64,000 nucleotides of DNA from Branchipolynoe longqiensis (GCA_030323885.1 CM059186.1:29125005-29189004), one strand, 5' to 3'; positions 10,218-21,036 are shown, counted from the first letter of the stretch. Numbers and translations: made by a program. The notes: generated by a model not told the origin, from the sequence alone.

Positions 10218-10468
10218 TTTGTTTCTTTGTTGTTTTACGTCCTAGCAACACCTAAGGTCATGTCAGGATGGGTACCGACTTGTGACAGTGCGCACTCATG
10301 GCGACTTTTTAGTGCTGTCCCACTGGGCAACCAGGCTGCCGGCACCATGACCCGATATCCCACTCAGTCACATTATCCTGACACTGAGCTCCCCATCCTT
10401 GTCCTATCCTAATAATGCCAAGCGCAGGCGAGGAAGCAAACGTATCAATTTTTAAGTCATTGGTGGCA
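10218..10468 (-). mobile_element. SINE-A, 5' truncated
   Basis: On the minus strand the body and a TAAAACAACAAAGAAACAAA tail are present, but the tRNA-like head is missing beyond the GACTTAAAAATTGATACG word. This is 5' truncation typical of incomplete reverse transcription. Confidence 0.86.
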
Positions 10469-10682
10469 CACAATTGCAACCTGCTAGGCAGTGTGCATGA
10501 AACAGGCACTAAACTTTAAACCCTACCCGGCATGCATTGTTCAGCGAACCACATGAGGCTACTTCAAGGTGCAACCCGAATGGATGGAATTCCCTATCAA
10601 TTAGAATGTAAATTTGCTATGCATTACGTTATTTGCATAATATTATAGGATCCACCTGTGCACTTTATTTATAATGTCAGGG

Positions 10683-10815
10683 TCGGGGTGATGAAATTGG
10701 GAAATAGTGAACCTAGAGCGGGAATCGAACCCACATCTCTTACATTCCGTGCCAGTGTGTTAACCATTACACCACCTAGGCTCCCTGATGTCACCTCCTA
10801 CCCACACCTACAATG
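10683..10815 (-). mobile_element. SINE-C fragment (tRNA-like head)
   Basis: On the minus strand, GCCTAGGTGGTGTAATGGTT then AACACACTGGCACGG and GTGGGTTCGATTCCCGC form good A and B boxes of a tRNA-like promoter. The same head occurs at 41317-41490 and 41650-41815 with shared flanking text. A stand-alone tRNA gene is unlikely because the flanks are also repeated and the acceptor stem does not close cleanly. Confidence 0.75.
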
Positions 10816-11204
10816 GAAGAAGTTCCGCTACAGCTATGTATACATTAGCTACAAGAGAGCCAATTCCAACCCCCCATCCCTCCCCACACACCTTTCTCTA
10901 GGACGTAAAACAACAACAAACAAACAACAACGACCAGGGTTTGAGAACAGATACAACGACCCATAGGACACCAACAAGGTAGCGACAACACACATGAAGA
11001 CCCCCCCCCCACCCCCCCAACGTAAACCCACTCACAGCCCCACCCTCAACCCCCATCCTTCTTGTCTTATCTATTCACGTTGAATGAGGCAATATGGTAG
11101 CAACAACAGACGGGATGATCCATAAGGAGATAACCAGGCCATGTCTATTACCCTCAACTTCATCATCTACACACACAGATGACATCCTTAACCCAGCTTC
11201 CAAA
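10816..11204. other. Unassigned, poly-C and AC-rich
   Basis: CCCCCCCCCCACCCCCCC lies at about 11000. A CAACAACAAACAAACAACAA stretch at 10906-10930 resembles a SINE-A tail but has no body attached. No gene was seen. Confidence 0.35.
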
Positions 11205-11460
11205 CGACCGAGTATGGGTAGGGCACCTGCGTCCCCTGGTCGCATGCTCGATCCCCGGCCGAGTCAAAGTAAAGACTTTCATACCTTTCACTACCTTTCC
11301 CAGCCCTCTACATTTGTAGGATAGCCACAAGGACTGGTTGGCCCAATGTCAGGATAATCGTGACTCAGTCGGATATTGCTACACGGTGCTAGAGGCATTG
11401 TATTCAAATAGGGCAGCGTTATAAGGTCGCCATTAGTGACACTGTTATAGGTTGGTTTAT
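11205..11460 (+). mobile_element. Highly diverged SINE of the A/B body type
   Basis: A head-like GACCGAGTATGGGTAGGGCA and B-box-like GCTCGATCCCCGGC precede a recognisable body (GGATAGCCACAAGGACTGGT, TGTCAGGATAATCGTGACTC, GGGCAGCGTTATAAGG). Many substitutions make it the oldest-looking copy in the window. Confidence 0.65.
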
Positions 11461-12029
11461 GTTATGTGTCAGGTATAATATCTAATGCCTAATCTTATAG
11501 ACTAGCTAATATGGTGAGGAGAACAGAGAATTTGGAACATCTTCTATTCTTAGTAAAGAAGACAAGTAGCGATACACAAATAGGTACTTATAACATATAT
11601 TCTCAATTACAAAGTGTACAGTTACATATAAATCCTCAACATTCACAACTGTCTGTGTAGTCCATATGGATGATATATACACTCAGTCCTCTTGGTGCTT
11701 ATTCTATGCCTCAGTTGCCTTGAGGAGTTGATAGATATAGATGATCCATTGTCTGTGAGCTGTCGCCAACCATACAGGTATAGAGTCTCAGTTGATGATG
11801 GATGTACATGTCAGGCTATGCAGCAGTGATGTGGGAAAAGGCAGACACCACAGTCACCAATCCTCCTCATGGTCATTGGTCAATATTGTAGAAGCTCAGC
11901 AAGTTGAATCCATCACATAAGCTGTAACTAGCCAGATCAGGTTTCAGAGCTAACTGACTTGGAAATGTTGACGCCTCGATGTCTGGGAGTAGAGTCCCAA
12001 GAGTGCTGCTGCTGGCTTGGGGGTGGTTT
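11461..12029. other. Unassigned flank of the 630-bp triplication
   Basis: No gene or repeat was identified. It may belong to the same parent element as the following array. Confidence 0.35.
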
Positions 12030-13600
12030 GTAACTTTACGACTGTTACTGGTTGCAGAACTGCAGCATTTATTATAAATTTTATAGAGAGGCTCCGATAA
12101 ATCGGCCCAATCTTTGGTTGAAGATTAATCTTCAGTAGGGACTGTTGTAGAAGCTGGAGACATCTTTACAACATTCTAACGGTGAAGTGTTGAGGCGGCC
12201 CCTAATCTCTTCGGTCCGGGGGTAGTTGAGCACTTGTATCCAGTCGACAGCAGCAAGGGTTTTGAGGAAGGGCAGGTAAAGATGGGTGCAACGGTGGTTC
12301 CAGCAACGAGAACAAAGCGAGAGAAAACGTAAAGGTACAGGGCCCCACCCAAGCACACAACTCCCCTGGTCAGGGTGAGGAGTATGCCTGGGAGTAAAAA
12401 AAAGGGTAGAGTCTAGGAAAGAGAAATGAGGAGAGTTGAGTCAAAGGACCGTGTCTATTTGCTCTATGGTGACCAAGCGGCGAGCCAAAGACACATACAC
12501 AGAGTAGAAAGTGAAATCCCTGCAGGCTCCCCCTCCTGGAACTCTTTTCAGACATATCAAGGAGGAGCAAGGTCAGCGGAGAGGAGCTAGAGAGAGGTGC
12601 GGACGAAGTGCAGTCCGGATAGCAAGTGTCCCGAGAGTGGTTCAATTTTTTTTGATTCTGGGGTTGTTTGTAACCTTACGACGGTTACTGGTTGCAGAAC
12701 TGCAACATTAATAGAGAGGCTCCGATAAATCAGCCCAATCTTTGGTTGAAGACTTAACTTCAGTAGGGAGTGTTGGAGAAGCTGGGGACATCTTTACAAC
12801 GTTGTAACGGCAAGGCATTGGGGCGGCAGCGAATCTCTTCGGTCCGGCGGTGGTTGAGCGGTAGATGTAGGTGAGCACTTGTATCCAGTCAGCAGCAAGG
12901 GATTCAAGGAAGGCGGGTAAAGATGGGTGCAGAGGTGGTTCCAGCAATGAGGACAAGACAGAGAAATTGTAAAGGTGAAGGGCCCCACCCAAGAACACAA
13001 CTACCCTGGTCAGGGGAAGATGTCTGCCTGGGAGATATCGAAAGGGCAGAGTCTAGGAAAGAGAAATGAGGAGAGTTGAGTCAAAGGACCGTGTCTATTT
13101 GTTCTATGGTGACCAACCAGCGAGCCATAGACACAGACAGAGTAAGGGTAGAACATGAAATGCCGGCGGGCTCCCCCTCCTGGAACTCTTTTCAGACATA
13201 TCAAGGAGGAGCAAGGCTGGCGGAGAGGTGATAGAGAGAGGTGTGGACAGAGTGTGGTCTGGATAGCAAGTCCAGACAGCATACATACATTTGTGGGTGT
13301 GTGTAACCTTATGACGGTTACAGGTTACAGAACTGCAACATTGGGTAGAGAGGCTCCGATAAATCGGCCCAATCTGTGGTTGAAGATTTAACTTCGTAGA
13401 GGGAGTGTTGTAGAAGCTGGGGACATCTTCACAACGTAGTGACGGCGAGGCGTTGGGGCGGCAGCAAATCTCTTCAGTCCGGCGTGTAGTTGAGCTGTAG
13501 GTGTAGTGTAGTGCAGTGTAGCACTTGAATCCGGTCAGCAGCAGGGCTTTGAGGAAGGCGGCCAAGGGTGGGAGAGCGTGTGACTACACTCCTTATATAG
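12030..13600. repeat. Tandem triplication of an about 630-bp unit
   Basis: The marker GAGGCTCCGATAAATCGGCC (one change in copy 2) occurs at about 12092, 12716 and 13349, i.e. spaced 624 and 633 bp. Each unit starts with a TACGACGGTTACTGGTTGCA-like block and contains AACTCTTTTCAGACATATCA and CTATGGTGACCAA. The third copy is incomplete and ends near 13600. Short frames of 60-150 codons repeat between units on the minus strand, but none carries a known motif. The parent sequence may be a transposon fragment; I do not recognise it. Confidence 0.85.
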
Positions 13601-13984
13601 TTGTTGGTTAGGCCAGTCCTAATGAAGAGATGGGACCAGTAGGACGGTCCAAACATGTGCTGTAACCACTATAAAAGGCAACTACCTGTTAGGAAGCAGT
13701 CTCCATATATTCACTGCCATGTTACATATGATATGACCTTAACTGGTTCTAGTTCACACACACCCAATAAACCCAATCAAGCTCACCCGGATACCCACAA
13801 AATCTATAAGCTAAAAACTTTGAGGCGAATGGCAAGTGACGATGACGGTGGTGCCGGAAGTGACAGTGGTGCCAATAGACCCGCACTAAATCGCATAGTG
13901 TTAGTGTAGCGAAGATAATAAATAATAAAAACATGCAGCGCCACCAATTTATATGTATATAATTCTTATATTTGACATATATAT
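13601..13984. other. Unassigned, with a dispersed GGACGGTCC/AAACATGT word set
   Basis: GGACGGTCCAAACATGT and CCTGTTAGGAAGCAGTCT at 13652-13702 recur at 34505-34560 and 34745-34800. The rest is unassigned. Confidence 0.4.
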
Positions 13985-14170
13985 ATATGTGATGTTTAAG
14001 CATTATGCGAGTATAAAGGCACGGAAGGGAATTATTATTATTATTCTTCTATTTCATTATCTACCAACCATTGTCCTCAATGTATTCACCTCCTATACTA
14101 CATACTGCTACTGGTGGCGCCACCTTCGGCCTCCACCTGAAATACTGGCTTTCCCATTGCCCTGGAATTA
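13985..14170 (+). repeat. Dispersed repeat G, copy 1
   Basis: TGTGATGTTTAAGCATTATG then CGAGTATAAAGGCACGGAAG is found inverted at 33232-33285, with relatives at 32680-32735 and 59640-59690. A GGTGGCGCCACC palindrome lies at 14113-14124 and again at 33128-33139. It is probably a decayed MITE. Confidence 0.6.
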
Positions 14171-14269
14171 ACTAATAGTTTATACAATGCTAGTCATTAC
14201 TACTGCATTGTCCATTCAAATCAACAAACATAGTAACCCAAAAGGGATCTAACTGTGAGGCACCAGGAG

Positions 14270-14612
14270 GGATAGCCGAATGAGTTGACCACCGTCTGCC
14301 GTGTTGGTAGATTGTGGGATTTGAACCCACAGGTTCGAACCCAGCTAGAATCACCATGCCTTAAAAGGTGATAATTGTTGTGTCCTAGCCATGCGCTCGG
14401 TATTAGTAAGATATGACAAGGATTGGTTAGCTTTGTTTCAGGATAATGTGACAGAGTGTGATATCAGGTCATGGTGCTGGTGGCCTGGTCTCCCCATGGG
14501 GCAGCGCTATAAATTCACCATGAGTGTGCACTGTCACAAGTCGGTACCCTTTCTGATGTGACCTTAGATGTTGCCAGGAAGTAAAACTCCAACAAGCGAC
14601 CAACCGTCTAAC
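14270..14612 (+). mobile_element. SINE-A, full length
   Basis: The head CAGGAGGGATAGCCGAATGA, a duplicated B-box region (TTTGAACCCACAGGTTCGAACC), the full body and the tail GTAAAACTCCAACAAGCGAC are present. The B-box region seems duplicated, a variant also seen at 19160-19200 and 42500. Confidence 0.88.
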
Positions 14613-14881
14613 TGTGAGATTTCAGAAAGAGCACAATTTCAATGAATATATATATATCATTTTTTTTAAATATAATACAATTTTCGAGTAATGTTAACTA
14701 AATAAAGAGCAGTTATTATCGGACTTACGATCTGACACCTCGATCATTGTATATGGTCATCAGGAATTACATAAGATGGTCATTAAAGCTACAACGATTT
14801 GAATACTCCCCATATTTGTCTTTTATAAAAAATATATTAAAGTGAGCAGCATACCTTTCTCTACCCCACCCTGATAGATGC
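14613..14881. other. Unassigned AT-rich sequence
   Basis: A short TA run lies near 14650. Nothing else was recognised. Confidence 0.35.
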
Positions 14882-15227
14882 CTGTTTGTTTGTTGTTGTT
14901 TTATGTCCTAGCAATATCTAAGGTCATATCAGGACAGGTACCGACTTGTGACAGTGCGTGCTCATGGCAACTTTATACTGCTGCCCCACTGGGAGACCAG
15001 GCCACCAGCACCATGACCTGATATCCCACTCAGTCACATTATCCTGAAACTGAGCCAGCCAGTCCTTGCCTTATCCTAATAATGCCGAGCGCCTGGCGAG
15101 GAAGTGACAAGTATCAATTTGTTAAGTCATTGGTTTGATTTGACCACGGTTCGAACCCATGATCCCATGGTCTACCAACACGGGAGACGGACGATCTACC
15201 TAACTGATTCGGCCATCCCGTTTGGTT
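14882..15227 (-). mobile_element. SINE-A, full length
   Basis: On the minus strand it runs from CCAAACGGGATGGCCGAATC through a B box (GGTTCGAACCGTGG with one change), body and tail ACATAAAACAACAACAAACA. The body is well conserved. Confidence 0.9.
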
Positions 15228-15327
15228 CCGATAATTGGCTAACTTTTGGAGATATCTGAAGTACAAACATGCACAAATAATGCATCTCTACACCAGTTGA
15301 ACCCAAATCAAATATGCAATCAGTACA

Positions 15328-15911
15328 TTAAGGCTCTGTCAGACCTTACCGGACTGTGGAAACTGATAGAAACCGGACATAGTCCAGTGAAATATGGCAA
15401 TGTAGGGTTTATATACGGTATACATCCGGCGTGACCGTTCTGTGTCCGGTGGTGTCCGGTGCATACGGTGGCAAGTTTTGAACATGCACAAAATTTGTAC
15501 AGGACACCACCGGCCTGACTTGTATGGTTGGTGTCCGTTTTAAGTCCGTTTAGTCTGTTTTGTCCAGTTCATGTCGGTTACCCATCTGTTACGTCTCCGG
15601 TTTGCTTCCTACAGTGTCCGTTGACGGTGTTTCGGGAATTCGGTCAGTGTATGTTTTCGGCACGTACATGTCTGTTTGGTGTTTGGTCCGTCTGTTTGAC
15701 ATTTGGTTTTCGTCCGGTTATCATCTGGTGGCTATCCGTTAATGTCTTTTCATGTCCGTTTCATGTCCGTTCGTCCAGTATCCGTTGATGCAATAGCGCA
15801 ATATTTCGACACATTTTGATTCATTTTGATACTGAACACCACTTGACTAGACAATTCTTTGTCAGGTTTATGTCCGTTGCTCAATCCGGTAAGGTGTGAC
15901 AGGCGCATTAA
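15328..15911. mobile_element. Hairpin element H2, TTAA-flanked
   Basis: The left end TTAAGGCTCTGTCAGACC with TTACCGGAC and the right end (minus strand) TTAATGCGCCTGTCACACCT with TACCGGAT are inverted repeats, and TTAA lies at both boundaries (15328-15331, 15908-15911). The arms are filled with TGTCCGGT and TGTCCGTT words. A core TTTTGAACATGCACAAAA lies at 15476-15493, a near palindrome shared with H1 and H3. Frames of 60-86 codons inside are not transposase-like. Confidence 0.82.
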
Positions 15912-16242
15912 ATCGGTCACATCCTCGTTGGTTGAAACCAGTGGGTTTTGATATGATTAATGATTGCCTCATTCAATGTGAATAGATAATAGATAAGACA
16001 AGAAGGATGGGGGTTGAGGGTGGGAGTATCTGGGGGTCGATGTGGGGGGGGGGGGGGGGGGGCTCTTCATGTGTGTTGTCATTGCCTCGTTGGTGTCCTA
16101 TGGGTCACTGTATCTGTTCTCAAACCCTGGAGAATGGTGTGTGGGGAGGGATATGGGGTTGGGGATTGATATTATTGATGATCAATCAATGTCTTCCAAT
16201 ATCTAATGCGTTGGATAAGAAGGAGCAAATCTCGGTAAGTCT
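15912..16242. other. Unassigned, with a G16-20 homopolymer
   Basis: A long G run lies at 16043-16062. No gene was seen. Confidence 0.4.
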
Positions 16243-16595
16243 TTAAAGCTGCATATTTGGATGAGATATCAAATTTTCAAAACCAAACTAATGATCTAGA
16301 TTTGATTTTACACATCTAACTTAGATACTGATGCACTTATTAAGCATGTTTCTGTGTAGAAGGTAATACTGAGTCAATTTACCAGAACCTGTTACTGCCG
16401 AAGTCCATGGTGTCAGAGTTTTGGCAAGCTTGCCAAAACTAATTTTCCATGTTTGCACTCAAAATATCTCAAAAGTTTACTATTTAAATTAAAAGTAACT
16501 TTGAACTAATGTAAAGTAGATACTAGTGATTGATCTAATATATTTATCTCAGAAAAAATACAGAAATTCAAAACCATCGGACTATGCAACTTTAA
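16243..16595. mobile_element. TTAA MITE-K copy 1, 353 bp
   Basis: It is bounded by TTAA at 16243-16246 and 16592-16595. The termini are TTAAAGCTGCATATTTGGAT (left) and, inverted, TTAAAGTTGCATAGTCCGAT (right). The interior has a perfect 20-bp palindrome centred on GGCAAGCTTGCC at about 16430. A second copy lies at 29311-29665 in the other orientation. TTAAAG-type termini recall Kolobok/T2 MITEs; piggyBac also targets TTAA. Confidence 0.85.
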
Positions 16596-16831
16596 GGTTT
16601 GGAAAATATCCTGCTTTCAGTTGACGATGCAAACTTTAAACTAATGCTCTATAAAATTCAGGTGCCAACACAACCGGCCAGCTCTATGTACACATCGCTA
16701 TGCAAAAGTCCATTACAGCTGCAGTATATATTAAGGATGGTTCACTAACAGATAGTAGACCCTACCTGCATATGTGTTAGGTTCACAATACTTACAAAAC
16801 TGTAACATAAATACCATAATTATTTCCAAAT
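16596..16831. other. Unassigned spacer
   Basis: No gene or repeat was recognised. Confidence 0.35.
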
Positions 16832-17065
16832 GAAGAGTTCAGGCAAAAAAACCACGTAAATGCCAATCCAAAAATGTCGTTTAAATAAAAGATTTTTACC
16901 TGAAAATAATTGACATTCTCACTAATTCCAATTTTAATATGATCCCGTTTCTGGACAATGACCAAAACGTAGGAATATTTAAAAAAACACTTTTTGAAGG
17001 TTTGATTCGCATGTTTATCATCGTTTTTAGTTTGGCGTTTACATGGTTTTGCGCTTGAACTCTTC
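16832..17065. mobile_element. MITE-M copy 2
   Basis: Same element as 2481-2710: GAAGAGTTCAGGCAAAAAAA left and GCGTTTACATGGTTTTGCGC then TTGAACTCTTC right, inverted. The length is about 234 bp in both. Confidence 0.85.
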
Positions 17066-17466
17066 AAATATTATACATCGCCCCTTCTGTCATTTAGAAT
17101 CTACAGTGGTTGTCCCACACAATCTCCTCTTCAGGCAACCTAAATTACTATTAACACTGTATAGAGGAGAACTATTTTACAGGATTTACCGCGTTGAAAA
17201 GTGAATTGAGCAGAGCATCTCAGCTATGTACTACTTATGGGGAGACATACATTACCGAAACAAAAAAAACGTACAACGATGTACTTACTTTCTGTGCATG
17301 AGCAAATATCGTGTTTGGACTGAATCAACAACGTTGGCGAAAGAGACTAAATACATGGTTGCTTTTAGCTGCATTTAGTCATATTTAAATAGGGATTAAT
17401 ACCTCCAACTTAACTCAGACGACACCCTCATCCATTGTATATGCCCTACCGGCTGGCTGTACCCTA
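17066..17466. other. Unassigned AT-rich sequence
   Basis: No supported feature. Confidence 0.35.
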
Positions 17467-17870
17467 GATAAAAGATTCACCCGGTACTTGTAGTACACGG
17501 GTGAAGGACAACGTAGTGTAAATACAGGCGAAAATAGGTTTAGTATGGAACATGAACTAGAAACTGTGGCTCCATTATCAAATGGCTACGCATATAGGCA
17601 CAGAGTTGGTGAAATGGGCGAGAATGCAAAAAGACAAGATGGCGGTGCTAGAATGCTGTCAATTTCACTTTTAAATCTTATTAAACTAGATATTATATTA
17701 TATTTTTCAACTCAAAAGTAGCGGCTAAATATGAAGACACCTACAAAGAATAAATGTTGCTTCTTAGATTGTGAAATTAGGCTCTCATTTCATTACGCCA
17801 CTTTTCGACTGTTTTTATATAGGGCTGGTATTCACCCGTGTACTGCGAGTACCGGGTGAATCCTTTATCG
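17467..17870. mobile_element. Foldback element with paired inner hairpins
   Basis: GATAAAAGATTCACCCGGTA with CTTGTAGTACACGGGTGAA at the left matches, inverted, TTCACCCGTGTACTGCGAGT with ACCGGGTGAATCCTTTATC at the right (about 40 bp). Each terminal arm is itself nearly palindromic (TTCACCCG...CGGGTGAA), so it can fold alone. The 320-bp interior is unrecognised. It could be a MITE or a fixed hairpin pair; target duplications were not found. Confidence 0.6.
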
Positions 17871-17924
17871 ATTCTATCACTATCCAATACCAGGCCCGCA
17901 TAAACATCTATGCCATATATTGTG

Positions 17925-18785
17925 CCCTCTAGATTGTGGTTGATACATTGTGCCCTCTACATTGTGCCCTCTACATTGTGCCCTCTACATTGTGCCCTCT
18001 ACATTTTGCCCTCTACACTGTGCCCTCTACATTGTGCCCTCTACATTGTGCCCTCTACATTGTGCCCTCTATATTGTGCCTGCTATATTGTGCCATCTAC
18101 AATGTTCGCAGTACATTGTGCCCTCTATATTGTGCCCTCTACATTGTGCCCTCTACGTTGTGCCCTCTACATTGTGCCCTCTATATTGTGCCTGCTACAT
18201 TGTGCCATCTACAATGTTCCCAGTATATTGTGCCCTCTACATTGTACCCTCTACATTGTGCCCTCTATATTGTGCCTGCTACATTGTGCCCAGTACATTG
18301 TGCCCTCTACATTGTGCCCTCTACATTGTGCCCTCTACATTGTGCCCTCTACATTGTGCCCTCTACATTGTGCCATCTACAATGTTCCCAGTACAGTGTG
18401 CCCTCTACATTGTGCCCTCGACATGGTGCCCTCTATATTGTGCCTGTACTTTGTGCCATCTACAATGGGCCTAGTACACTGTGCCCTCTAGATTGTGCCT
18501 CCTCATTGTGCTGTGTGCATTGTGCCCTATGCATTGCGCTCTCTACATTGTGCACCCTATATTGTCTCCCCTAAATTGTGAATTCTAGATTGTGTCCCAT
18601 ACACTGTGCCCAGTACATTGTGTCTACATAGTACATGCCGACATTGTGCCCTATACATTATGCCCTATACATTGTGCCCTATACATTGTGCCCTATACAT
18701 TGTGCCCTATACATTGTGCCCTGTACATTATGCCCTGTATATTGTGCTCTCGACATTGTGCCCCCTATATTGTCTCCCCATAATT
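17925..18785. repeat. 14-bp tandem array, ATTGTGCCCTCTAC
   Basis: Around 50-60 copies of the 14-mer ATTGTGCCCTCTAC, with variants CTGCTAC, CATCTACA and CCTATAC, and a few longer composite units. Because 14 is not a multiple of three and the unit has no stop in any plus frame, all three plus frames stay open for 170-210 codons with CALYIVPSTLCPLH repeats. These are not proteins. Confidence 0.95.
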
Positions 18786-18895
18786 GTGAATTCTAGATTG
18801 TGTCCCATACATATATATGTGTATATATGTGTATATGTGTACATGTGTATATGTGATTATGTGATTATGTGTATATGTGTATATATATATATATC
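18786..18895. repeat. TATATGTG microsatellite
   Basis: TATATGTGTATATGTG-type repeat directly beside the 14-bp array. Confidence 0.85.
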
Positions 18896-19254
18896 GGTTG
18901 ATTGTTGGGGTTTTACTTCCTGGCAACATCCAAGGTCATATCAGGATGGGCACCGACATGTGACAGTGTGCATTCATGGCGATTCTGTAGTGCTGCCCCA
19001 CTGAGAGCCCAAGCCGCCAGCACCATGACCTGATATCCCACTAGTCACATTATCCTGACACTGAGCCAACAAGTCCATGTCCTGTCCTAATAATGCCAAG
19101 CACCTGGCTACGAAGTCACAAGTATCAATTGTTAAGTCATTGGTTTAACTAGATCAGTGTTCGAACCCATGGGTTCGAATCCATGGGCTCGAATCCCACA
19201 ATCTACCAAAACGGGAGACGGACGCTCAAGACATTCGGCCATCCCGTCTGGTCC
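18896..19254 (-). mobile_element. SINE-A, full length
   Basis: On the minus strand the head CCAGACGGGATGGCCGAATG, an expanded B-box region with three GGGTTCGAA-like repeats, the full body and the tail AGTAAAACCCCAACAATCAA are present. Extra copies of the B-box word explain its greater length. Confidence 0.9.
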
Positions 19255-19399
19255 GGTCTATATATATATATAGTATAGTTATACGAATCTTACCTGGGTA
19301 TAGATGATGGATAACTGTTGTTTTCCCGAGGTATAAGCCTCGGATAGATGTGGATGTGCTTCCTTCTCCCTAGCCTGAGGCTAGTCTGAGGCTTAGTAC

Positions 19400-19700
19400 C
19401 GAGGTAATATATATATATATATATGTGTGTGTTTACATATTACATGGATATATGTATAGTATATATATATCTATTATATGTATATATGGACATATGTATA
19501 TAACTGCATATGTGTATATATGTGTATATATGTGTATATATGTGTATATATGTGTATATATGTATGTATCGGCATACGAGTATATATATATTGTATGTGT
19601 ATATTATATATATCGTATGTGTATATTATGTATATATGTTAATATGTATATACATGCATATGCATATATACATATATGTATATCTAAAGATGAACGGAGA

Positions 19701-19735
<35 letters not shown>
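19400..19735. repeat. TA/TG-rich microsatellite
   Basis: TATATATGTGTATATATGTG-type repeats with a pure TA run at 19700-19730. Tyr/Ile/Cys-rich frames are artefacts. Confidence 0.88.
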
Positions 19736-19737
<2 letters not shown>

Positions 19738-19879
19738 GTCATCCACCCGCACACCCAGCAAATACCACACATACCACAAATACCACAGCCTCCTCACCTC
19801 GCCGTAGCTGCCATGCGACCCAACGTATAACATGAGAGTTATCTGCTTCAGAAACGATATAGTGCATACCACACTCCGC

Positions 19880-20345
19880 CGATAACTAATCGAGACGTTG
19901 ATTGATTCGCTGCCCATAATGTAGGAGGGTGGTGGGGAGGGAGGGGAGGAGGGGATGAGATCGGAGAGGAAAGGGGGTGAGGGGAGGGGCAGGGGCGGGG
20001 AAAGGGGGAGGGAGAGGGGATTGGAGGAGGGTCAATGAGTCTACTGTTCGGGGGATGGAGTGTTGGTCTTACATTTATTACATTTCCTAATTTCACGAGA
20101 AGGCCGAGGTGTTTTCTAACAAATGAGAACATTCTGTCTAGACGTTGATTGATTCGCTAACGCCCTGATTGTTAGGGATGTGGGGTGAGGCGGGATGGGG
20201 GGTGGTTGAATTAGGGGATTTGCTCCACACTTTGGGTGAAAGGATTCATTGTTTGAGTGGTTGATTAATTGCATTATTAAATTGTCTATTGTCGTCTGGG
20301 GTGTTGCATTACAAACTAACGAGGACACCGTGTCTAGATGCTGAT
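19880..20345. repeat. Diverged tandem block around GACGTTGATTGATTCGCT
   Basis: AGACGTTGATTGATTCGCT occurs at about 19892 and 20139, and a changed version (AGATGCTGATTGAGTCG) near 20335. G-rich segments follow the first two. This suggests an old tandem repeat of roughly 200-250 bp. A related TTAATTGCATT word is at 20266 and 20644. Confidence 0.5.
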
Positions 20346-20370
20346 TGAGTCGATGGCTCTCCTAGTGTAC

Positions 20371-20572
20371 GACCAGATGGGATGGCCGAATGAGTTGACC
20401 GTCTGTCTCGCGCTTTTGGTAGATCGTGGGATTCGAATTCATGGGTTCGGATGCTGAATGAATCAAACAAATGACTTTAAAATTGGTACCTATCGCTTTC
20501 TAGCCAGGCACTCTACATTATTAGGATATGGCAAGGACTGGGTTGGCTCATTGCCAGGATAATGTAGCACAC
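20371..20572 (+). mobile_element. SINE-A, 3' truncated
   Basis: CCAGATGGGATGGCCGAATG head, B box changed, body as far as CCAGGATAATGTAG, then unrelated sequence. Confidence 0.85.
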
Positions 20573-20865
20573 CGCTGTGGGAGGGGTAGTGGCGTCGTCT
20601 GCAAGGAGTTCCAGAGAACAATGAATTTTTTTAGTCGCTGGTTAATTGCATTTGCGAACTGCTTCCATTGCCTCGGCTTTAGTTTTACGAAGAAGTTATG
20701 ACGTCATGCATAAAGCGGTGCAATTCATCAGTTCTCCCATTCCAGGGCAATTCTCCTAACCAGTAGTCTTAATTCACCGAATCTATCCATTGCTACCTGT
20801 CTCCTTGCCTGATGATGTCAGGTCAGCCTCCTACTGGGCTGTTCAGCTGACACCTAAATAAAAGA
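20573..20865. other. Unassigned sequence
   Basis: No gene was recognised. Confidence 0.35.
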
Positions 20866-21036
20866 CCGGACGCGTTAGCCGAATCGGCAGAACGTAGGCT
20901 ACCCATGTCGAAGGTCGGGAATTCGGTTCCCGGTCGACTCAAACCAATGACTTACAAAATTGATACTTGTCGCTACCTAGCCTGGTGCTCGGCATTATTA
21001 GGATAGGACAAGAACTGGTTGGCTCAGTGTCAGGTC
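20866..21036 (+). mobile_element. SINE-B, 3' truncated
   Basis: Alternative head GACCGGACGCGTTAGCCGAA then TCGGCAGAACG, B box AATTCGGTTCCCGG, then the common body to GGCTCAGTGTCAGG. It shows clearly that the B head joins the same body as SINE-A. Confidence 0.87.

Noticed and set aside
13749..14003. 84-codon frames on both strands
   Set aside because: Short, no domain, overlapping a dispersed repeat with TA runs.
17910..18574. Three overlapping 174-212 codon frames, CALYIVPSTL repeats
   Set aside because: A 14-bp array read in three frames; the identical peptide appears in each, which no gene would show.
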